A stretch of DNA of 64,000 nucleotides from CAVVZJ01 sp963752755. Lineage in GTDB: Bacteria > Planctomycetota > Planctomycetia > Isosphaerales > Isosphaeraceae. This document shows, piece after piece, positions 49,104 through 58,535 of this stretch; the first letter of the stretch is position 1; each line of letters opens with the position of its first letter. The stretch spans positions 1,054,001-1,118,000 of the forward strand of contig CAVVZJ010000003.1 of NCBI GenBank assembly GCA_963752755.1, in the 5' to 3' direction. The notes beneath the pieces are model-generated. The model did not search any database and was not told where the DNA came from. It saw nothing but the letters and a program-made list of their open reading frames with translations. A program made the translations under genes and the position numbers.

Positions 49104-49382
49104 GGAGTATGCCGCTTTCTTTGACTGTCCATCGACGTTCGGGACGACGCGGGAACGCCCGGGAGACGCGTCCGGGACGCCTGCGAGACGGCATCAGGAC
49201 GCTTGGGGGACGCCTCTTAACAATGGAAATGGAAAATTTTAAAGACCATTTTGGCAAGAAGTTAGAAAGAGATATTGCCCATTTTGAAGTTCGTTCGGTG
49301 CGCGGGACGCGCCGTCGCGTCGCGTGGATACTGGGGATGGGAAGACCACCGGATTGCCAAAGAGCTAACGTTAATTATAGCA
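49104..49382 (-). repeat. Dispersed ~280-bp element, copy D
   Basis: On the minus strand begins TGTGCTATAATT at 49,382, then ACGTTAGCTCTTTGGCAATCC, CGACGCGACGG, CGAACGAACTTCAAAATGGG (near 49,277-49,297), and ends CAGTCAAAGAAAGCGG. The phased tract on the plus strand has ACG at 49,144, 49,155, 49,166, 49,177, 49,188, 49,199 and 49,210, seven units at exactly 11 bp. A very short frame MGNISF follows the core. It is downstream of the anti-sigma gene in the same orientation. Confidence 0.9.
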
Positions 49383-49622
49383 CACAATGGGATGGCCGGT
49401 GTGGGTCGCGTCACGTCGTTGTCGGGACGGACCGAAGGTCCCTTCGCGGGGAGGTGAGGGAGAGCGCCGACCGACTTTCCGAAAAGTGGTCGGGGATCGC
49501 CCGGCGGAGGGGCCCTTTGCAGGGTGGGCTCCGCGCACCGATCCTCAATTACCACAAGAAGATCGGTGGGCGGGGCCTCTCTCCAAGGGTTCCGAGATTC
49601 CGGCGCTACCGGGTCATTCTGC
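49383..49622. other. Intergenic with dispersed hairpin repeat
   Basis: Contains GGGTGGGCTCCGC at about 49,522-49,534 and an inverted repeat ACCGATC (49,537-49,543)/GATCGGT (49,561-49,567), nearly the same as near 8,080-8,127. No gene. Confidence 0.45.
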
Positions 49623-50234
49623 TTAGTTGGTCGGTTCGGCGGGGGGGCGGGTGTCGTAAAGCGTTGCCGACACGTCGGCCAGGGTCTCGGGCGAGGACTC
49701 CGGCGTGTGCTCGTCGGAGGCACTGACGGAAGGCGGCTCCTCGATGAGGGTGCGCTGGGAGGAGCGGCGGATGGGTGTCGGGCGGTTGGTGCCGTTGGCG
49801 AACCGGGATTCGTGGTGGCGGACGGCGGGCATCGGGTTCTTGGGCTTCACGTCGACGCGGACGGTGACGTCGTATTTCTGGCTCAAGGCCCAGACGCCCA
49901 GGCCGCTGGCGGCGGCCAGCACGGTGGCGGCCAGGCCGAGGCGGACCCAGGTGCGCAGACGGAGGCGGACGCGTTGCGGTGAGGGGTTGCGGCGCGACTC
50001 CTGGATCTGGCGGGCCAGGGCCGGCCAGAGCGAGGGAGCGTCGGCCGGCACCGGGTCAAACTGGCTGGCCGTGTGCAAGGTGGCCAGGGCGTCGCGGAGC
50101 CGGTCGAGCCGGTCGCGGCAGGACGGGCAGCCGAGCACGTGCCGCTCGACGCGGCGGCGCTCCAGACCGAGCAACTCGCCGCCGGCTAGCAAGGCCAGGC
50201 GATCGGCGACCCAACGGCAGGTCTCACGTCCCAT
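49623..50234 (-). CDS. Anti-sigma factor with zf-HC2 domain
   Basis: Intact 203-residue membrane anti-sigma factor. The N-terminus has the zinc-binding ERHVLGCPSCRDRLDRL pattern of the zf-HC2 (ZAS) domain, then one membrane helix (LGLAATVLAAASGLGVWAL) and a C-terminal outside domain rich in Pro/Ser. It overlaps the ECF sigma gene by 11 nt, forming a classic sigma/anti-sigma pair that senses envelope conditions. Confidence 0.85.
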   Translation of the reverse strand: MGRETCRWVADRLALLAGGELLGLERRRVERHVLGCPSCRDRLDRLRDALATLHTASQFDPVPADAPSLWPALARQIQESRRNPSPQRVRLRLRTWVRLGLAATVLAAASGLGVWALSQKYDVTVRVDVKPKNPMPAVRHHESRFANGTNRPTPIRRSSQRTLIEEPPSVSASDEHTPESSPETLADVSATLYDTRPPAEPTN

Positions 50235-50964
50235 GACGGGCCTCCCCTCGCCCCTGCTCGTGCCCCGCTTCGCGTCCGCGCACGGTCCCCGCTCCCTGGC
50301 GGCGCTCCCATTGCTGGCGGAACATCTCGCGGGCCTTGGCCAGTCGCCACCGCACCGTGGCTTCCTCGCGTTCGATGATCGCGGCCACCTCGGCCGACGA
50401 GAACCCCTCCAGGTCGCGCAGGACGAGGACCGTCCGGTAATCCAGCGGCAGCCGTTCGAGGACGTGGCGGACTTCCTGGGCCAGCTCGGCGCGGTCGCGG
50501 GGGTCGGGATCGGGCAGGTCGCTGGCGCGCCAGCCGTCGGACCAGGGGCGGTCGATCGACGCGGCCGGCGGGCGGCTTCGGCGGAGCTGGTCGCGGCCGA
50601 GGTTGACCCCGACCTGGAAGAGCCAGGGGCCAAACCGCCGTGAGGTGTCGAACTGGTCCAGTCGCGTGTACACTTTCCAGAACGTCTCCTGCGCCAGGTC
50701 GCGGGCCAGCTCCTCGTCCTGGATCAGGCGGCCGAGGACGCGGAGGAGCTTGCGCTCGTAGCGGATCACGAGGGCCGCGAACGCTTCGTCGTCGCCCTGC
50801 CGGGCCCGCTCGACGAGCCGGGCGTCGCTGGCCTCCTCAGGGTTGGCCTGCGGCGGACGGCCCGGCAAGGGCGTCGGCTTCGGGTTTCCGGCTGAAGGGC
50901 GGGCGGAGTCGGCCTGGATCTCGGCACCGGCTCCGTCGCCATTCCGTTCGGGCGAGTCACGCAT
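50224..50964 (-). CDS. ECF RNA polymerase sigma factor
   Basis: Intact sigma-70 family ECF factor of 246 residues. Region 2 reads LVIRYERKLLRVLGRLIQDEELARDLAQETFWKVYTRLDQF with the usual DLAQETF box; region 4 has VRHVLERLPLDYRTVLVLRDLEGFSSAEVAAIIEREEATVRWRLAKAREMF. An N-terminal extension of about 60 residues, Pro/Ser-rich, precedes region 2, with ATG at 50,964 set by AGGAGGGG. Co-transcribed with its anti-sigma gene. Confidence 0.92.
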   Translation of the reverse strand: MRDSPERNGDGAGAEIQADSARPSAGNPKPTPLPGRPPQANPEEASDARLVERARQGDDEAFAALVIRYERKLLRVLGRLIQDEELARDLAQETFWKVYTRLDQFDTSRRFGPWLFQVGVNLGRDQLRRSRPPAASIDRPWSDGWRASDLPDPDPRDRAELAQEVRHVLERLPLDYRTVLVLRDLEGFSSAEVAAIIEREEATVRWRLAKAREMFRQQWERRQGAGTVRGREAGHEQGRGEARHGT

Positions 50965-51105
50965 CGCAAGCCCCTCCTGACGCATAGTATGATACGATCG
51001 GCCTCGCCTCCGTGTTGGAGGATTCTGTGACGGACCCGCCAGCGCTGGAGGTCCGCGGGTCGCGGAGGCCGTGGTCTTGCCGGATCGTCGGAGGCGTTGC
51101 CTGCC

Positions 51106-52039
51106 ATGACGACTGCCTCGGACCAGGTCGTGCCGTGCCCGCCGGAGCAACTCGAAGCGGCGCTGGGAATCCTCTATCGACGGACGGCCGAGGGACTGCG
51201 GCGCAGCTCGTGGCCGAGGCCCTGGAAGATGCGGCGCGGGGGGAGCTGGACCTCTCGGGGCTGTGGGTGGCGCGGCGACGGGGCCGGGTGGTCGGGGCCT
51301 TGCTGACGCAGTCGCTGGCCGGTCGGGCGGCGGCGGTCTGGCCGCCGGAGGTGGTGGCCCGCTGGGGGCGGCAGACCCTGGCCGTGCGGCTGGTCCGTTC
51401 CGCCCTGGCTCAACTGCGGGGTCGGGGTTTCTTGGTGGCCCAGGCGCTCGTCGAGACGGTCCAGGCCCGGGGGGCTGTCGACGACCTGGCGTCGGGCGGC
51501 CTGCCGTACGTCACGGACCTGATCTATCTGAGCCGCCAGACGGTCGCGCCGCATTGACGGTCGGCCGGGGCTTGCCCGTGCTGGACTGGCAGAGTTTCGG
51601 GCCGGCGACCGAGGCCGACTTTCGCGACGTGCTGGCCGCGACGTATGAGGGAAGTCTGGACATGCCCGAGCTGGAAGGGGTCCGCTCGCTCGATGACGTG
51701 CTGGCCAGCCACCGCGCCGGCGGCCGGTTTGAGCCGGGGCGCTGGCGGTTGGGCCGGGTCCGCGGCGAGCCGGCCGCGGCGGCGATCCTGCTGATGGCCG
51801 ACCAGCCGGATCGCCTGGCCTGGGAAGTCGCCTATCTCGGCCTGACTCCGCCCGCCCGAGGCCGCGGTCTCGGCCGCGCCGCCCTGGCCCATGCCCTCGA
51901 CCTGGCTCGCCATCACCGCGACCGAATCGAGCTGGCTGTCGATGCCCGAAATACGCCTGCGATCAAGCTTTACCGCGAATCTGGGTTCACGCCTTTCGAA
52001 CGCCGTGCCGTGCACCTGGCGATTCTCTCGGGCCCCTGA
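51106..52039 (+). CDS. GNAT acetyltransferase, two-domain
   Basis: N-acetyltransferase with the C-terminal GNAT core: WEVAYLGLTPPARGRGLGRAALAHALDLARHHRDRIELAVDARNTPAIKLYRESGFTPFER, in which RGRGLGRA is the acetyl-CoA-binding Arg/Gly loop. The N-terminal 120 residues form a weaker GNAT-like half (LDLSGLWVARRRGRVVGALL). Frame breaks near 51,205 and 51,555. Substrate unknown; family members act on protein N-termini, small amines or antibiotics. Confidence 0.75.
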
Positions 52040-52079
52040 AGCGGCGATCTCAGGGGGCCGAGGATTCGGGCATTACGCC

Positions 52080-52808
52080 TTACTTGAGACGTAACGGCCG
52101 GGCGCGGTCGTGGCGGATGATGCGGCCTTCCTTCAAATAAACGACCGCCTCGGCGATGTTAGTGGCGTGGTCGGCGATGCGTTCGAGGTTGCGGGAGGTG
52201 TTGATCAGGCGAAGCCAGGTATTGACCCGGTCGGGGTCGCGGCGGATCGACTCCTTGAGCTCTTTCTGCACGGCGCGTCGGTGGCGATCGACGCCGCGGT
52301 CGGCCTCGATGACGGCGCGGGCCAGCTCGGGGTCACACTTGGCCAGGGCGTCGAGGCAGTCGTGGACCTCGGCCAGGGCGGCCTGGGCCAGGATGTCCAT
52401 CCGGGCGGGCATGGGGACCGGCTCGGGTTGCTTGGCCAGCTTGCGGGCGCGGTTGGCGATGTGCTCGGCCAGGTCACCCATGCGCTCCAGGTCGCCGTTG
52501 ATCTTCAGCACCGCGGCAACCCGGCGGAGGTCGGACGCCACCGGATTATGCAAGGCGAGGATCTTCAGGCAATCCAGCTCGATCCGGACTTCCCAGTGAT
52601 TGATCTCCTGCTCCTCGCCGTGGACCTCGGCCACGAGGTCGGGCCGGCCGTCGCAGAGGGCCTTGACACTCGTCGTCAGCGCCGTCTCGACGACGGCAGC
52701 CAGCTTGAGGATCTGCTCCCAGAGGGCTTCCATGTCCCGGAGAAAATGGCGTCCCAGGGCGACCCGCTCCGCGTCCCAGGCGGAGCCACCTCCTTCGCTG
52801 GAGAGCAT
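52080..52808 (-). CDS. phoU: PhoU-type phosphate uptake regulator
   Basis: Intact 242-residue PhoU. Two three-helix repeats with metal-binding motifs: DLVAEVHGEEQEINHWEVRIELDCLKILALHNPVASDLRRVAAVLKINGDLERMGDLAEHIANRA, and the second repeat ending NTSRNLERIADHATNIAEAVVYL. In other bacteria PhoU links the Pst transporter and PhoR to phosphate. No pst or pho gene is adjacent, so it stands alone. Confidence 0.92.
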   Translation of the reverse strand: MLSSEGGGSAWDAERVALGRHFLRDMEALWEQILKLAAVVETALTTSVKALCDGRPDLVAEVHGEEQEINHWEVRIELDCLKILALHNPVASDLRRVAAVLKINGDLERMGDLAEHIANRARKLAKQPEPVPMPARMDILAQAALAEVHDCLDALAKCDPELARAVIEADRGVDRHRRAVQKELKESIRRDPDRVNTWLRLINTSRNLERIADHATNIAEAVVYLKEGRIIRHDRARPLRLK

Positions 52809-53086
52809 ACCGTTAACCTCGTTTCTCTCTGTTGCCAATTCCGGTGATGAGTGTTCCGGAGGCCGAAGTCGCGACGGGGGTTCTGTCCCAGTCTCAAGTG
52901 TAAGTGAGTGCGAGCGACCGGACAACCCGAATCCGCATAAAAGGTGCAATTGCTTCACTTTGAGCACATGCCGACCACGCCGTAACTTCACAAGCGGCGA
53001 GGTGGAGCGAGCCTCATGCCAGAACGACCAACCACGCCGAAAAAGTTCGGGGCGGTCGGCCGTTTGGGTTGAGGAGCGGTCTCGAT

Positions 53087-55555
53087 TTACTTGACACTCG
53101 GTCCCCGGGGGAAGCCGTAGCGCTTGCCGTGCAGCGGGGGGCCGAGGCCGGTGGTGGGCAGGTAGTAGAGGTCCGGCGGCACAGGGTCGCCCGGCCGGAA
53201 GAAGCCCAGATCGTAGTGGGACTCCCAGGGCGGGTCCACGACCACGTTATACGGCAAGGCGGCAATCTGGAGAGCGAAGAGACCCGCCGAGTAGAGAGGC
53301 TGGAGAAGCTGCATCCGTTGGGTCGACTGCCTGGGGTCGTCGAGCGGATAGGAGAAGCAGCGGCCGGCGGGGCCAAGGGCCTGCTCGACGTTCTGGCCGT
53401 AGCGTTCGAGGACGGCATCCTGGAAGTACAGGGGCATGTGACACATCGCCGGTGCTGCCCAGTACTTGCGCTGAGGTGAGAAGACGCGGGGGCCGAGCCG
53501 CTCGAACTCCTCGGGCACGGGGATCGGCTTGATCGGCCGGGCCTCGGTCGGGCTGGGGGCGCGAGGGAGGTTGATCCGGCTGCCGCCGGTGTCGGCTTCC
53601 TCATTGAACAGGGAGACGCCCGGCTGATAAACCCGCGGATTGCGGAGGTTCTCCTCTTCCTGCCGGCGAGCAATCTCCTCGACCTCACGAAGCGTATCGG
53701 GACGGAGCGTGGAGGTGGATGGGGGCAGGTTGTCGAGAGTCACGACATCCGAGCCGGGAGGTAGCAATGAGGAGATGGCCGCCGCGCGATCGCTGGCCGA
53801 CGTACCGCGTGGCGGGATCTCGCTGGCCTCGGCCGGCAACGGGGGCAGTGCCGCCGCTTCTTCCGCGAGTGGGGCCGGCGGGGTCGCCGCGACCGCGGCC
53901 GCCTGGCCGTCGGTTTCGGCCCCGAGCGGTGGGGTCGCCGGCTGATCGTCGAGACGGGGACGGGGTCCGGACGGGCTCATGGCCTGGGCCAGAGATCGGG
54001 GCGCGGGGGTGGACCGGGCGGCGGCTGCCGGGTCGGCCGAACCCGTGACGACTTCCGACAGATCGATGCCGGGCAGGCCGTCGGCGGCGGGCGGGAGCGG
54101 TTCGGCCAGGTTCGCCTCCGGCATCGGGACGGCGGCCGGATCGCCCGGAAGCGGCAGGACCGGAGCCACGTCCAGGCCAGGCGCGGGACCCGGCAAGGTC
54201 GGCGGCAATTCGGTCGGCGCGGCCGGTGGCAGATCGGTCGGCGTGGCGGGCGGCGGCTCGACCGTGGGCGCGGCGGCCAGGTCGATGGGCAACTCGTGGG
54301 TCGTGGTCGGCGGCAAATCGGTCGGCGCGGCGGCGGCTGCCGGGTCAGGCAATTCGGTCGGCGCGGCCGGTGGCAGATCGGTCGGCGCGACCGGTGGCAG
54401 CAGATCGGTTGGCGCGGCCGGTGGCAGATCGGTCGGCGCGAGGAGCGGCTCGGGGCCGGGGGTTGGGCTCAAAACCTCGGCGGCGGGGGCCGGTTGGGCC
54501 TCGGAGGGCAGGGCGGGGAGAGCTTCGGGAGCGGGGGCTTGAGCCGCCGCCGGGGCACGCTGCGGGGGTGGGATCAGAAGGACGCCAGACGTGCTGTGCC
54601 GGACCACCGACGGGTCGGCCTCGGGGGCGGGGGCGTTGAGGACGTCGGTGGCGGGCGACGGTTGATCGGCGGGCGGCGACGCCTCGGCGGGGGTTTCGAG
54701 ACCCGGATCGGGCAAGGCGGGTGGCGGTTCCATCGCCTCGCCGGGCAGCGCGGGGGCGCTGGTGGGCAAGGTCGGCGTCAGTTCGGCCGCCGGTCCGGAA
54801 TCCTGGGCGGAAACGGGCAGGGAGTGAGGTTCGGGGGCGAGGGTGTCGGACGGGTCGGAGAGGACGGTCAAGCCGATCGGATTGCCGGTCGGTTCCGCCA
54901 GTTCCGCCGGGGCATTGATCGGGGAGGGGCTCGGCGTCGCGGCCGCGGGAGCCGAATCGAGCGGTGGAGCCTCGGGGTATGCGGCGGGTTCGGGGCTCGG
55001 GGCCGGTCCGGTGGCGGCGAGGAGGTTCAGGTCGGCGGGGACGGCGAGCCGGCCTGGGTCCGGCAACGGGAGCGGCTCGGGAGCCTCGGCGGCGACGCGC
55101 TGGATGGCCGGCTCAGGGGCGTAGGGGTTGCTTGCCGGTTGGGCCTGGGCGATCGCTCCGGGAGAAACCGTGGCGGCGCGGCCGTGGGCCGCGTCGGAGC
55201 CGACCTCGTGACCCGCGAGGAGCTGGCTGGCGCGGGCCAGGCCGTCGGCAAGCTGGCGCTGCTCGGTCGTGTTCAGCTCTTGCTGGCGATCCTGAGCCTC
55301 GCGGAGATAGGGCAGGGCGCGTTCAGGGTCGCCGTAATTGTCGAGGTAGTCCAGGCCGTTGCGGAGGAGCTGGCGGGCCCCCCGCGAGGCGTGCATGGGG
55401 CTGTAGTCGGACGCCACGGCGGCGGCCTGGGCCGGGTCGGCCGGTTGGCCGCGGCCTGACCCCGACCGCCGGCCGAACATCTGGGCCTGGAGGATCGAGG
55501 CCGAGAGAGCGACCGCGCTGACGACCGCGATCAGAGCCATTCGGGAGCGACGCAC
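53087..55555 (-). CDS. Large Pro/Ala-rich exported protein with repeats
   Basis: Intact protein of about 822 residues. GTG at 55,555 has AAGGAGG seven bases upstream. An N-terminal hydrophobic helix (LIAVVSAVALSASILQAQMF) is followed by a helical segment with heptad character (ARQLLRNGLDYLDNYGDPERALPYLREAQDRQQEL), then about 400 residues of Pro/Ala-rich low complexity with repeated APTDLPPA units (54,200-54,440). The C-terminus is folded (YWAAPAMCHMPLYFQDAVLERYGQNVEQ, CFSYPLDDPRQST). It probably spans the envelope; the C-terminal module is not a known family. Confidence 0.75.
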   Translation of the reverse strand: MRRSRMALIAVVSAVALSASILQAQMFGRRSGSGRGQPADPAQAAAVASDYSPMHASRGARQLLRNGLDYLDNYGDPERALPYLREAQDRQQELNTTEQRQLADGLARASQLLAGHEVGSDAAHGRAATVSPGAIAQAQPASNPYAPEPAIQRVAAEAPEPLPLPDPGRLAVPADLNLLAATGPAPSPEPAAYPEAPPLDSAPAAATPSPSPINAPAELAEPTGNPIGLTVLSDPSDTLAPEPHSLPVSAQDSGPAAELTPTLPTSAPALPGEAMEPPPALPDPGLETPAEASPPADQPSPATDVLNAPAPEADPSVVRHSTSGVLLIPPPQRAPAAAQAPAPEALPALPSEAQPAPAAEVLSPTPGPEPLLAPTDLPPAAPTDLLPPVAPTDLPPAAPTELPDPAAAAAPTDLPPTTTHELPIDLAAAPTVEPPPATPTDLPPAAPTELPPTLPGPAPGLDVAPVLPLPGDPAAVPMPEANLAEPLPPAADGLPGIDLSEVVTGSADPAAAARSTPAPRSLAQAMSPSGPRPRLDDQPATPPLGAETDGQAAAVAATPPAPLAEEAAALPPLPAEASEIPPRGTSASDRAAAISSLLPPGSDVVTLDNLPPSTSTLRPDTLREVEEIARRQEEENLRNPRVYQPGVSLFNEEADTGGSRINLPRAPSPTEARPIKPIPVPEEFERLGPRVFSPQRKYWAAPAMCHMPLYFQDAVLERYGQNVEQALGPAGRCFSYPLDDPRQSTQRMQLLQPLYSAGLFALQIAALPYNVVVDPPWESHYDLGFFRPGDPVPPDLYYLPTTGLGPPLHGKRYGFPRGPSVK

Positions 55556-55932
55556 GTCCTGCCTCCTTGCTGACGCTTGCGCTGACGTTCCGGTCCGTTC
55601 CGGGTCGGTGGCCCGGCCACGAGCCTCCGGTCGATCAATCAGGACATCGGCGGGCCCAGCCTTCCCTGGCAGGGCCTGCGGTGCATGTCGAGGGCTGGCG
55701 ATGGAATTGCTGCGCGGAGCGTTCATTTGAGGGAACCCGGAAAGGGTGGTGGGTTGGGGTTTCCCCTCCTGGGTGCTCCGTCGTCTGGTCGAATTCTGGT
55801 TTGAATCCGCTCCCCACCGTGAGGTCGGGAGGCACTCCTGGACGGCTTGTCCGTTCTCCTGGTTTCGTGCTGTCGAGGGGACGGTGGGTGGAGCCCACCC
55901 TCCAAAAGACGAGTCGTGTGGACGATTGTGGA
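55556..55932. other. Intergenic with hairpin downstream of guaB
   Basis: No gene. GGTGGG (55,883-55,888) can pair with CCCACC (55,894-55,899), about 35-50 nt after the guaB stop on the minus strand; the right side again carries the GGGTGGGCTCC motif. A terminator is possible. Confidence 0.35.
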
Positions 55933-57441
55933 TCAGACGTTGCCACGGGCAGAGTCGGTTTCGTGGGCGAAGCTGGAGTAATTGGGGGCTTCCTGGGTGA
56001 TGACGATGTCGTGGGGATGGCTCTCCATCACGCTGGCGCCGGTGACCTGAATGAAGCGGGCCTTGGTCCGAAGCTCATCGATGGTGCGGGTGCCGCAGTA
56101 GCCCATGCCGCCCTTGAGGCCGCCGACGAGCTGGAAGACGAAGTCGGCGAGGGGGCCCTTGTAGGGGACGCGGCCTTCGACGCCCTCGGGGACGAACTTC
56201 TGCCCGTGGGCGGCCTTGCTGTCGCCGGAGGCCTTACCGGGGTCCTGGCGGTAGCGTTCGTGGGAGCCTTTGACCATCGCGCCGAGGGAGCCCATGCCGC
56301 GGTAACTCTTGAACGAGCGGCCGCGGTAGATGATCGTGTCGCCGGGGCTCTCGGCCAGGCCGGCGAAGAGGCCGCCGATCATGACGCAATGGGCACCAGC
56401 CGCGATCGCCTTGCTGATGTCGCCGGAGTAGCGGATGCCGCCGTCGGCGATGATCGGGACGCGGCCGGAGACGGCCTTCGCACACTGATAGATCGCTGTG
56501 ATCTGAGGGACGCCGACACCGGTGACGACGCGGGTCGTGCAGATCGAGCCCGGCCCGATGCCGACCTTGATGGCGTCGGCCCCGGCCTCGACGAGGGCGC
56601 GGGCGCCGTCGGCCGTCGCGACGTTGCCGGCGACGACGTCGATATCGTGCTCGCTCTTGATCCGGCGGACGGTCTCGATCACGTTCTTGCTGTACCCGTG
56701 AGCGGAATCCACGACAAGGACATCGACATCGGCCTCCAGCAAGGAGGCGATCCGCTCATAGTCGTGCACGCCGACCGCCGCCCCGACGCGAAGCCGACCG
56801 CGGCCGTCCTTGCACGCATGCGGGTAGCGGTGCAGCTTGTCAATGTCCTTGATGGTAATGAGGCCCTTCAATCGGTAGTCATCGTCCACCAGGAGGAGTT
56901 TCTCGACCTTATTCCGGGTCAAGATCCGGTCGGCCTCTTCGAGGCTGGTGTTGGCCGGGGCGGTGACGAGGTTGGCGCGGGTCATCACTTCCTCGACGCG
57001 GATCTCGTCGGATTCGAGAAACCGGAGGTCGCGTCGGGTGAGGATGCCCTTGAGGAAGCCGCCGACGGTGATCGGCACGCCGGAGATATTGTGCCCACGC
57101 ATGATTTCGCGGGCATGGCCGACGGTGGCGTCGGGCGGCAGGGTGATCGGATCGACGATGATGCCGTTCTCAGAGCGCTTGACCTTATCAACCTCGCGGT
57201 TCTGTTCCTCGATCGCCATGTTCTTGTGGATGATCCCGATGCCGCCTTCCTGCGCCAGCGCGATGGCGAGCTCGGCCTCGGTGACGGTGTCCATCGGGGC
57301 CGAGAGCAACGGGATGTTCAGCGGGATGCGGGCGGTCAGGCGGGTGCGGACCTCGACGTCGCGGGGCACGATCTCGGAGTAGCCGGGTTCGAGCAGAACG
57401 TCGTCGAAGGTGATGCCCTGGTAGGAGATGCGGTCTTGCAT
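55933..57441 (-). CDS. guaB: Inosine-5'-monophosphate dehydrogenase
   Basis: Intact 502-residue IMPDH, oxidising IMP to XMP in guanine nucleotide synthesis. TIM-barrel motifs: FDDVLLEPGYSEIVPRDVEV, SAPMDTVTEAELAIALAQEGGIGIIHKNM, the catalytic-Cys loop KVGIGPGSICTTRVVTGVGVPQ, IIADGGIRYSGDISKAIAAGAH and GYCGTRTIDEL. The two CBS domains inserted in the middle (ISGVPITVGGFLKGILTRRDLRFL, KLLLVDDDYRLKGLITIKDI) are complete, suggesting allosteric control by purine nucleotides. Start ATG 57,441 has GGAGG ten bases upstream. The 300 bp upstream (57,442-57,742) hold no gene. Confidence 0.95.
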   Translation of the reverse strand: MQDRISYQGITFDDVLLEPGYSEIVPRDVEVRTRLTARIPLNIPLLSAPMDTVTEAELAIALAQEGGIGIIHKNMAIEEQNREVDKVKRSENGIIVDPITLPPDATVGHAREIMRGHNISGVPITVGGFLKGILTRRDLRFLESDEIRVEEVMTRANLVTAPANTSLEEADRILTRNKVEKLLLVDDDYRLKGLITIKDIDKLHRYPHACKDGRGRLRVGAAVGVHDYERIASLLEADVDVLVVDSAHGYSKNVIETVRRIKSEHDIDVVAGNVATADGARALVEAGADAIKVGIGPGSICTTRVVTGVGVPQITAIYQCAKAVSGRVPIIADGGIRYSGDISKAIAAGAHCVMIGGLFAGLAESPGDTIIYRGRSFKSYRGMGSLGAMVKGSHERYRQDPGKASGDSKAAHGQKFVPEGVEGRVPYKGPLADFVFQLVGGLKGGMGYCGTRTIDELRTKARFIQVTGASVMESHPHDIVITQEAPNYSSFAHETDSARGNV

Positions 57442-57742
57442 AAGGGGAAAAGCCTCCGAACCCTGGTGGAGATGTGGACCGAGGTGACGGGTCCAGGGTG
57501 CCTTTCCCGGTATATTAGAGCCTCTCGGGCGGTGGGGGACAAGGTCAGTAGGCAGGTCGGTCGGGAGTAGGCCGTCGTCAGGAGGCGGGGACGATTCACC
57601 ACAAAGGCGCGGAGGTAGCACCACGAAGAACGATGAGGGAGCAAGGGGAGTTGGCCTGGCGGGTGTCTGAGCCCAACGGGCCATCGGCTGCCGGGGGCGT
57701 CCGATGGCCCTCGGCCACGTTCTGGCCTCGGCCTGCGACGGA

Positions 57743-58479
57743 TTACTTCTTCGAGTTTGAGGCCGGCTGGCCGGCGCCGAGGTTGTTGAGGGTGATCTCC
57801 AGGGCGTTGAGGAAGTCCACGAGCTGGGAGCGGGCTCGGGTGTCGCCGCGGGAGCGGAGCAGGGTGAGGGCGGGCTTGCCGTATTCGTGGAGGCGGCGGT
57901 TGGCCTCGACGATGTCGCGGACGCCGGCCTGGCTGCTGCGGGCTTCGAGGTAGACGGCGCGGATGGCGGCGTCGGCCTGGGCGCGGCGTTCGCCCTGGGC
58001 GCCGCCGGAGGGGGCGTAGTCGGGCCAGAGGACGCGGCCTTGCTCGTCAATCAGGTGGTCGATCGGCACGGGCGGGTTGGCGGCCATCGCGGCCTGGTAG
58101 GAGGTGGCCTCGCGGCTGCGAACGTCGTATTTTTCCTTGGCGAGCTGGTAGGACAATCGCTGGTTCTCGAGCGCGGTGTTGATGGCCCGCTGCTGGATCA
58201 GGTTGGCGGCCTGGTACGACTGTTCGGCCTGGGCGTTCTGAAGGTTGAAGCGGGCGGCGTTGTTCATGTAGTACTGCTCCTTGACCATCCCCTGGTCGTA
58301 GAGGCTCATACCCATGCCGCCGAAGCCCGTAGCCGCCGTAGCCGTAGCCGCCGTAGCCGTAGCCGGCCCCGAAGCCGTAGCCCCACTGCGGCGTCTGACC
58401 GTGCGCCAGAGGCCAGCACGAGCCCCAGGGTCAGCGTGAAGAGCCAGGCGACGTCGCCGATCCGGCTGACCGTTCTCAT
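57743..58479 (-). CDS. Secreted Gly/Tyr-rich coiled-coil protein
   Basis: About 245 residues. Signal-type start (SRIGDVAWLFTLTLGLVLASGA), then a Gly/Tyr run (GYGYGGYGYGGYG), then a Gln/Asn-rich helical domain (MVKEQYYMNNAARFNLQNAQAEQSYQAANLIQQRAINTALENQ). The C-terminal half has another helical region (LVDFLNALEITLNNLGAG). Frame breaks near 58,325 and 58,395. No family known; the composition suggests an envelope structural protein. Confidence 0.65.
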
Positions 58480-58535
58480 GACAAGATCCTCGTTCGTGGG
58501 TCCGCCGACGTGCGTCGGGTCAGGACCGATTCCGA

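Noticed and set aside
57442..58050. Upstream in-frame extension of guaB
   Set aside because: It passes through the neighbouring Gly/Tyr-rich gene in the wrong frame; IMPDH homology and a ribosome-binding site set the start at 57,441.
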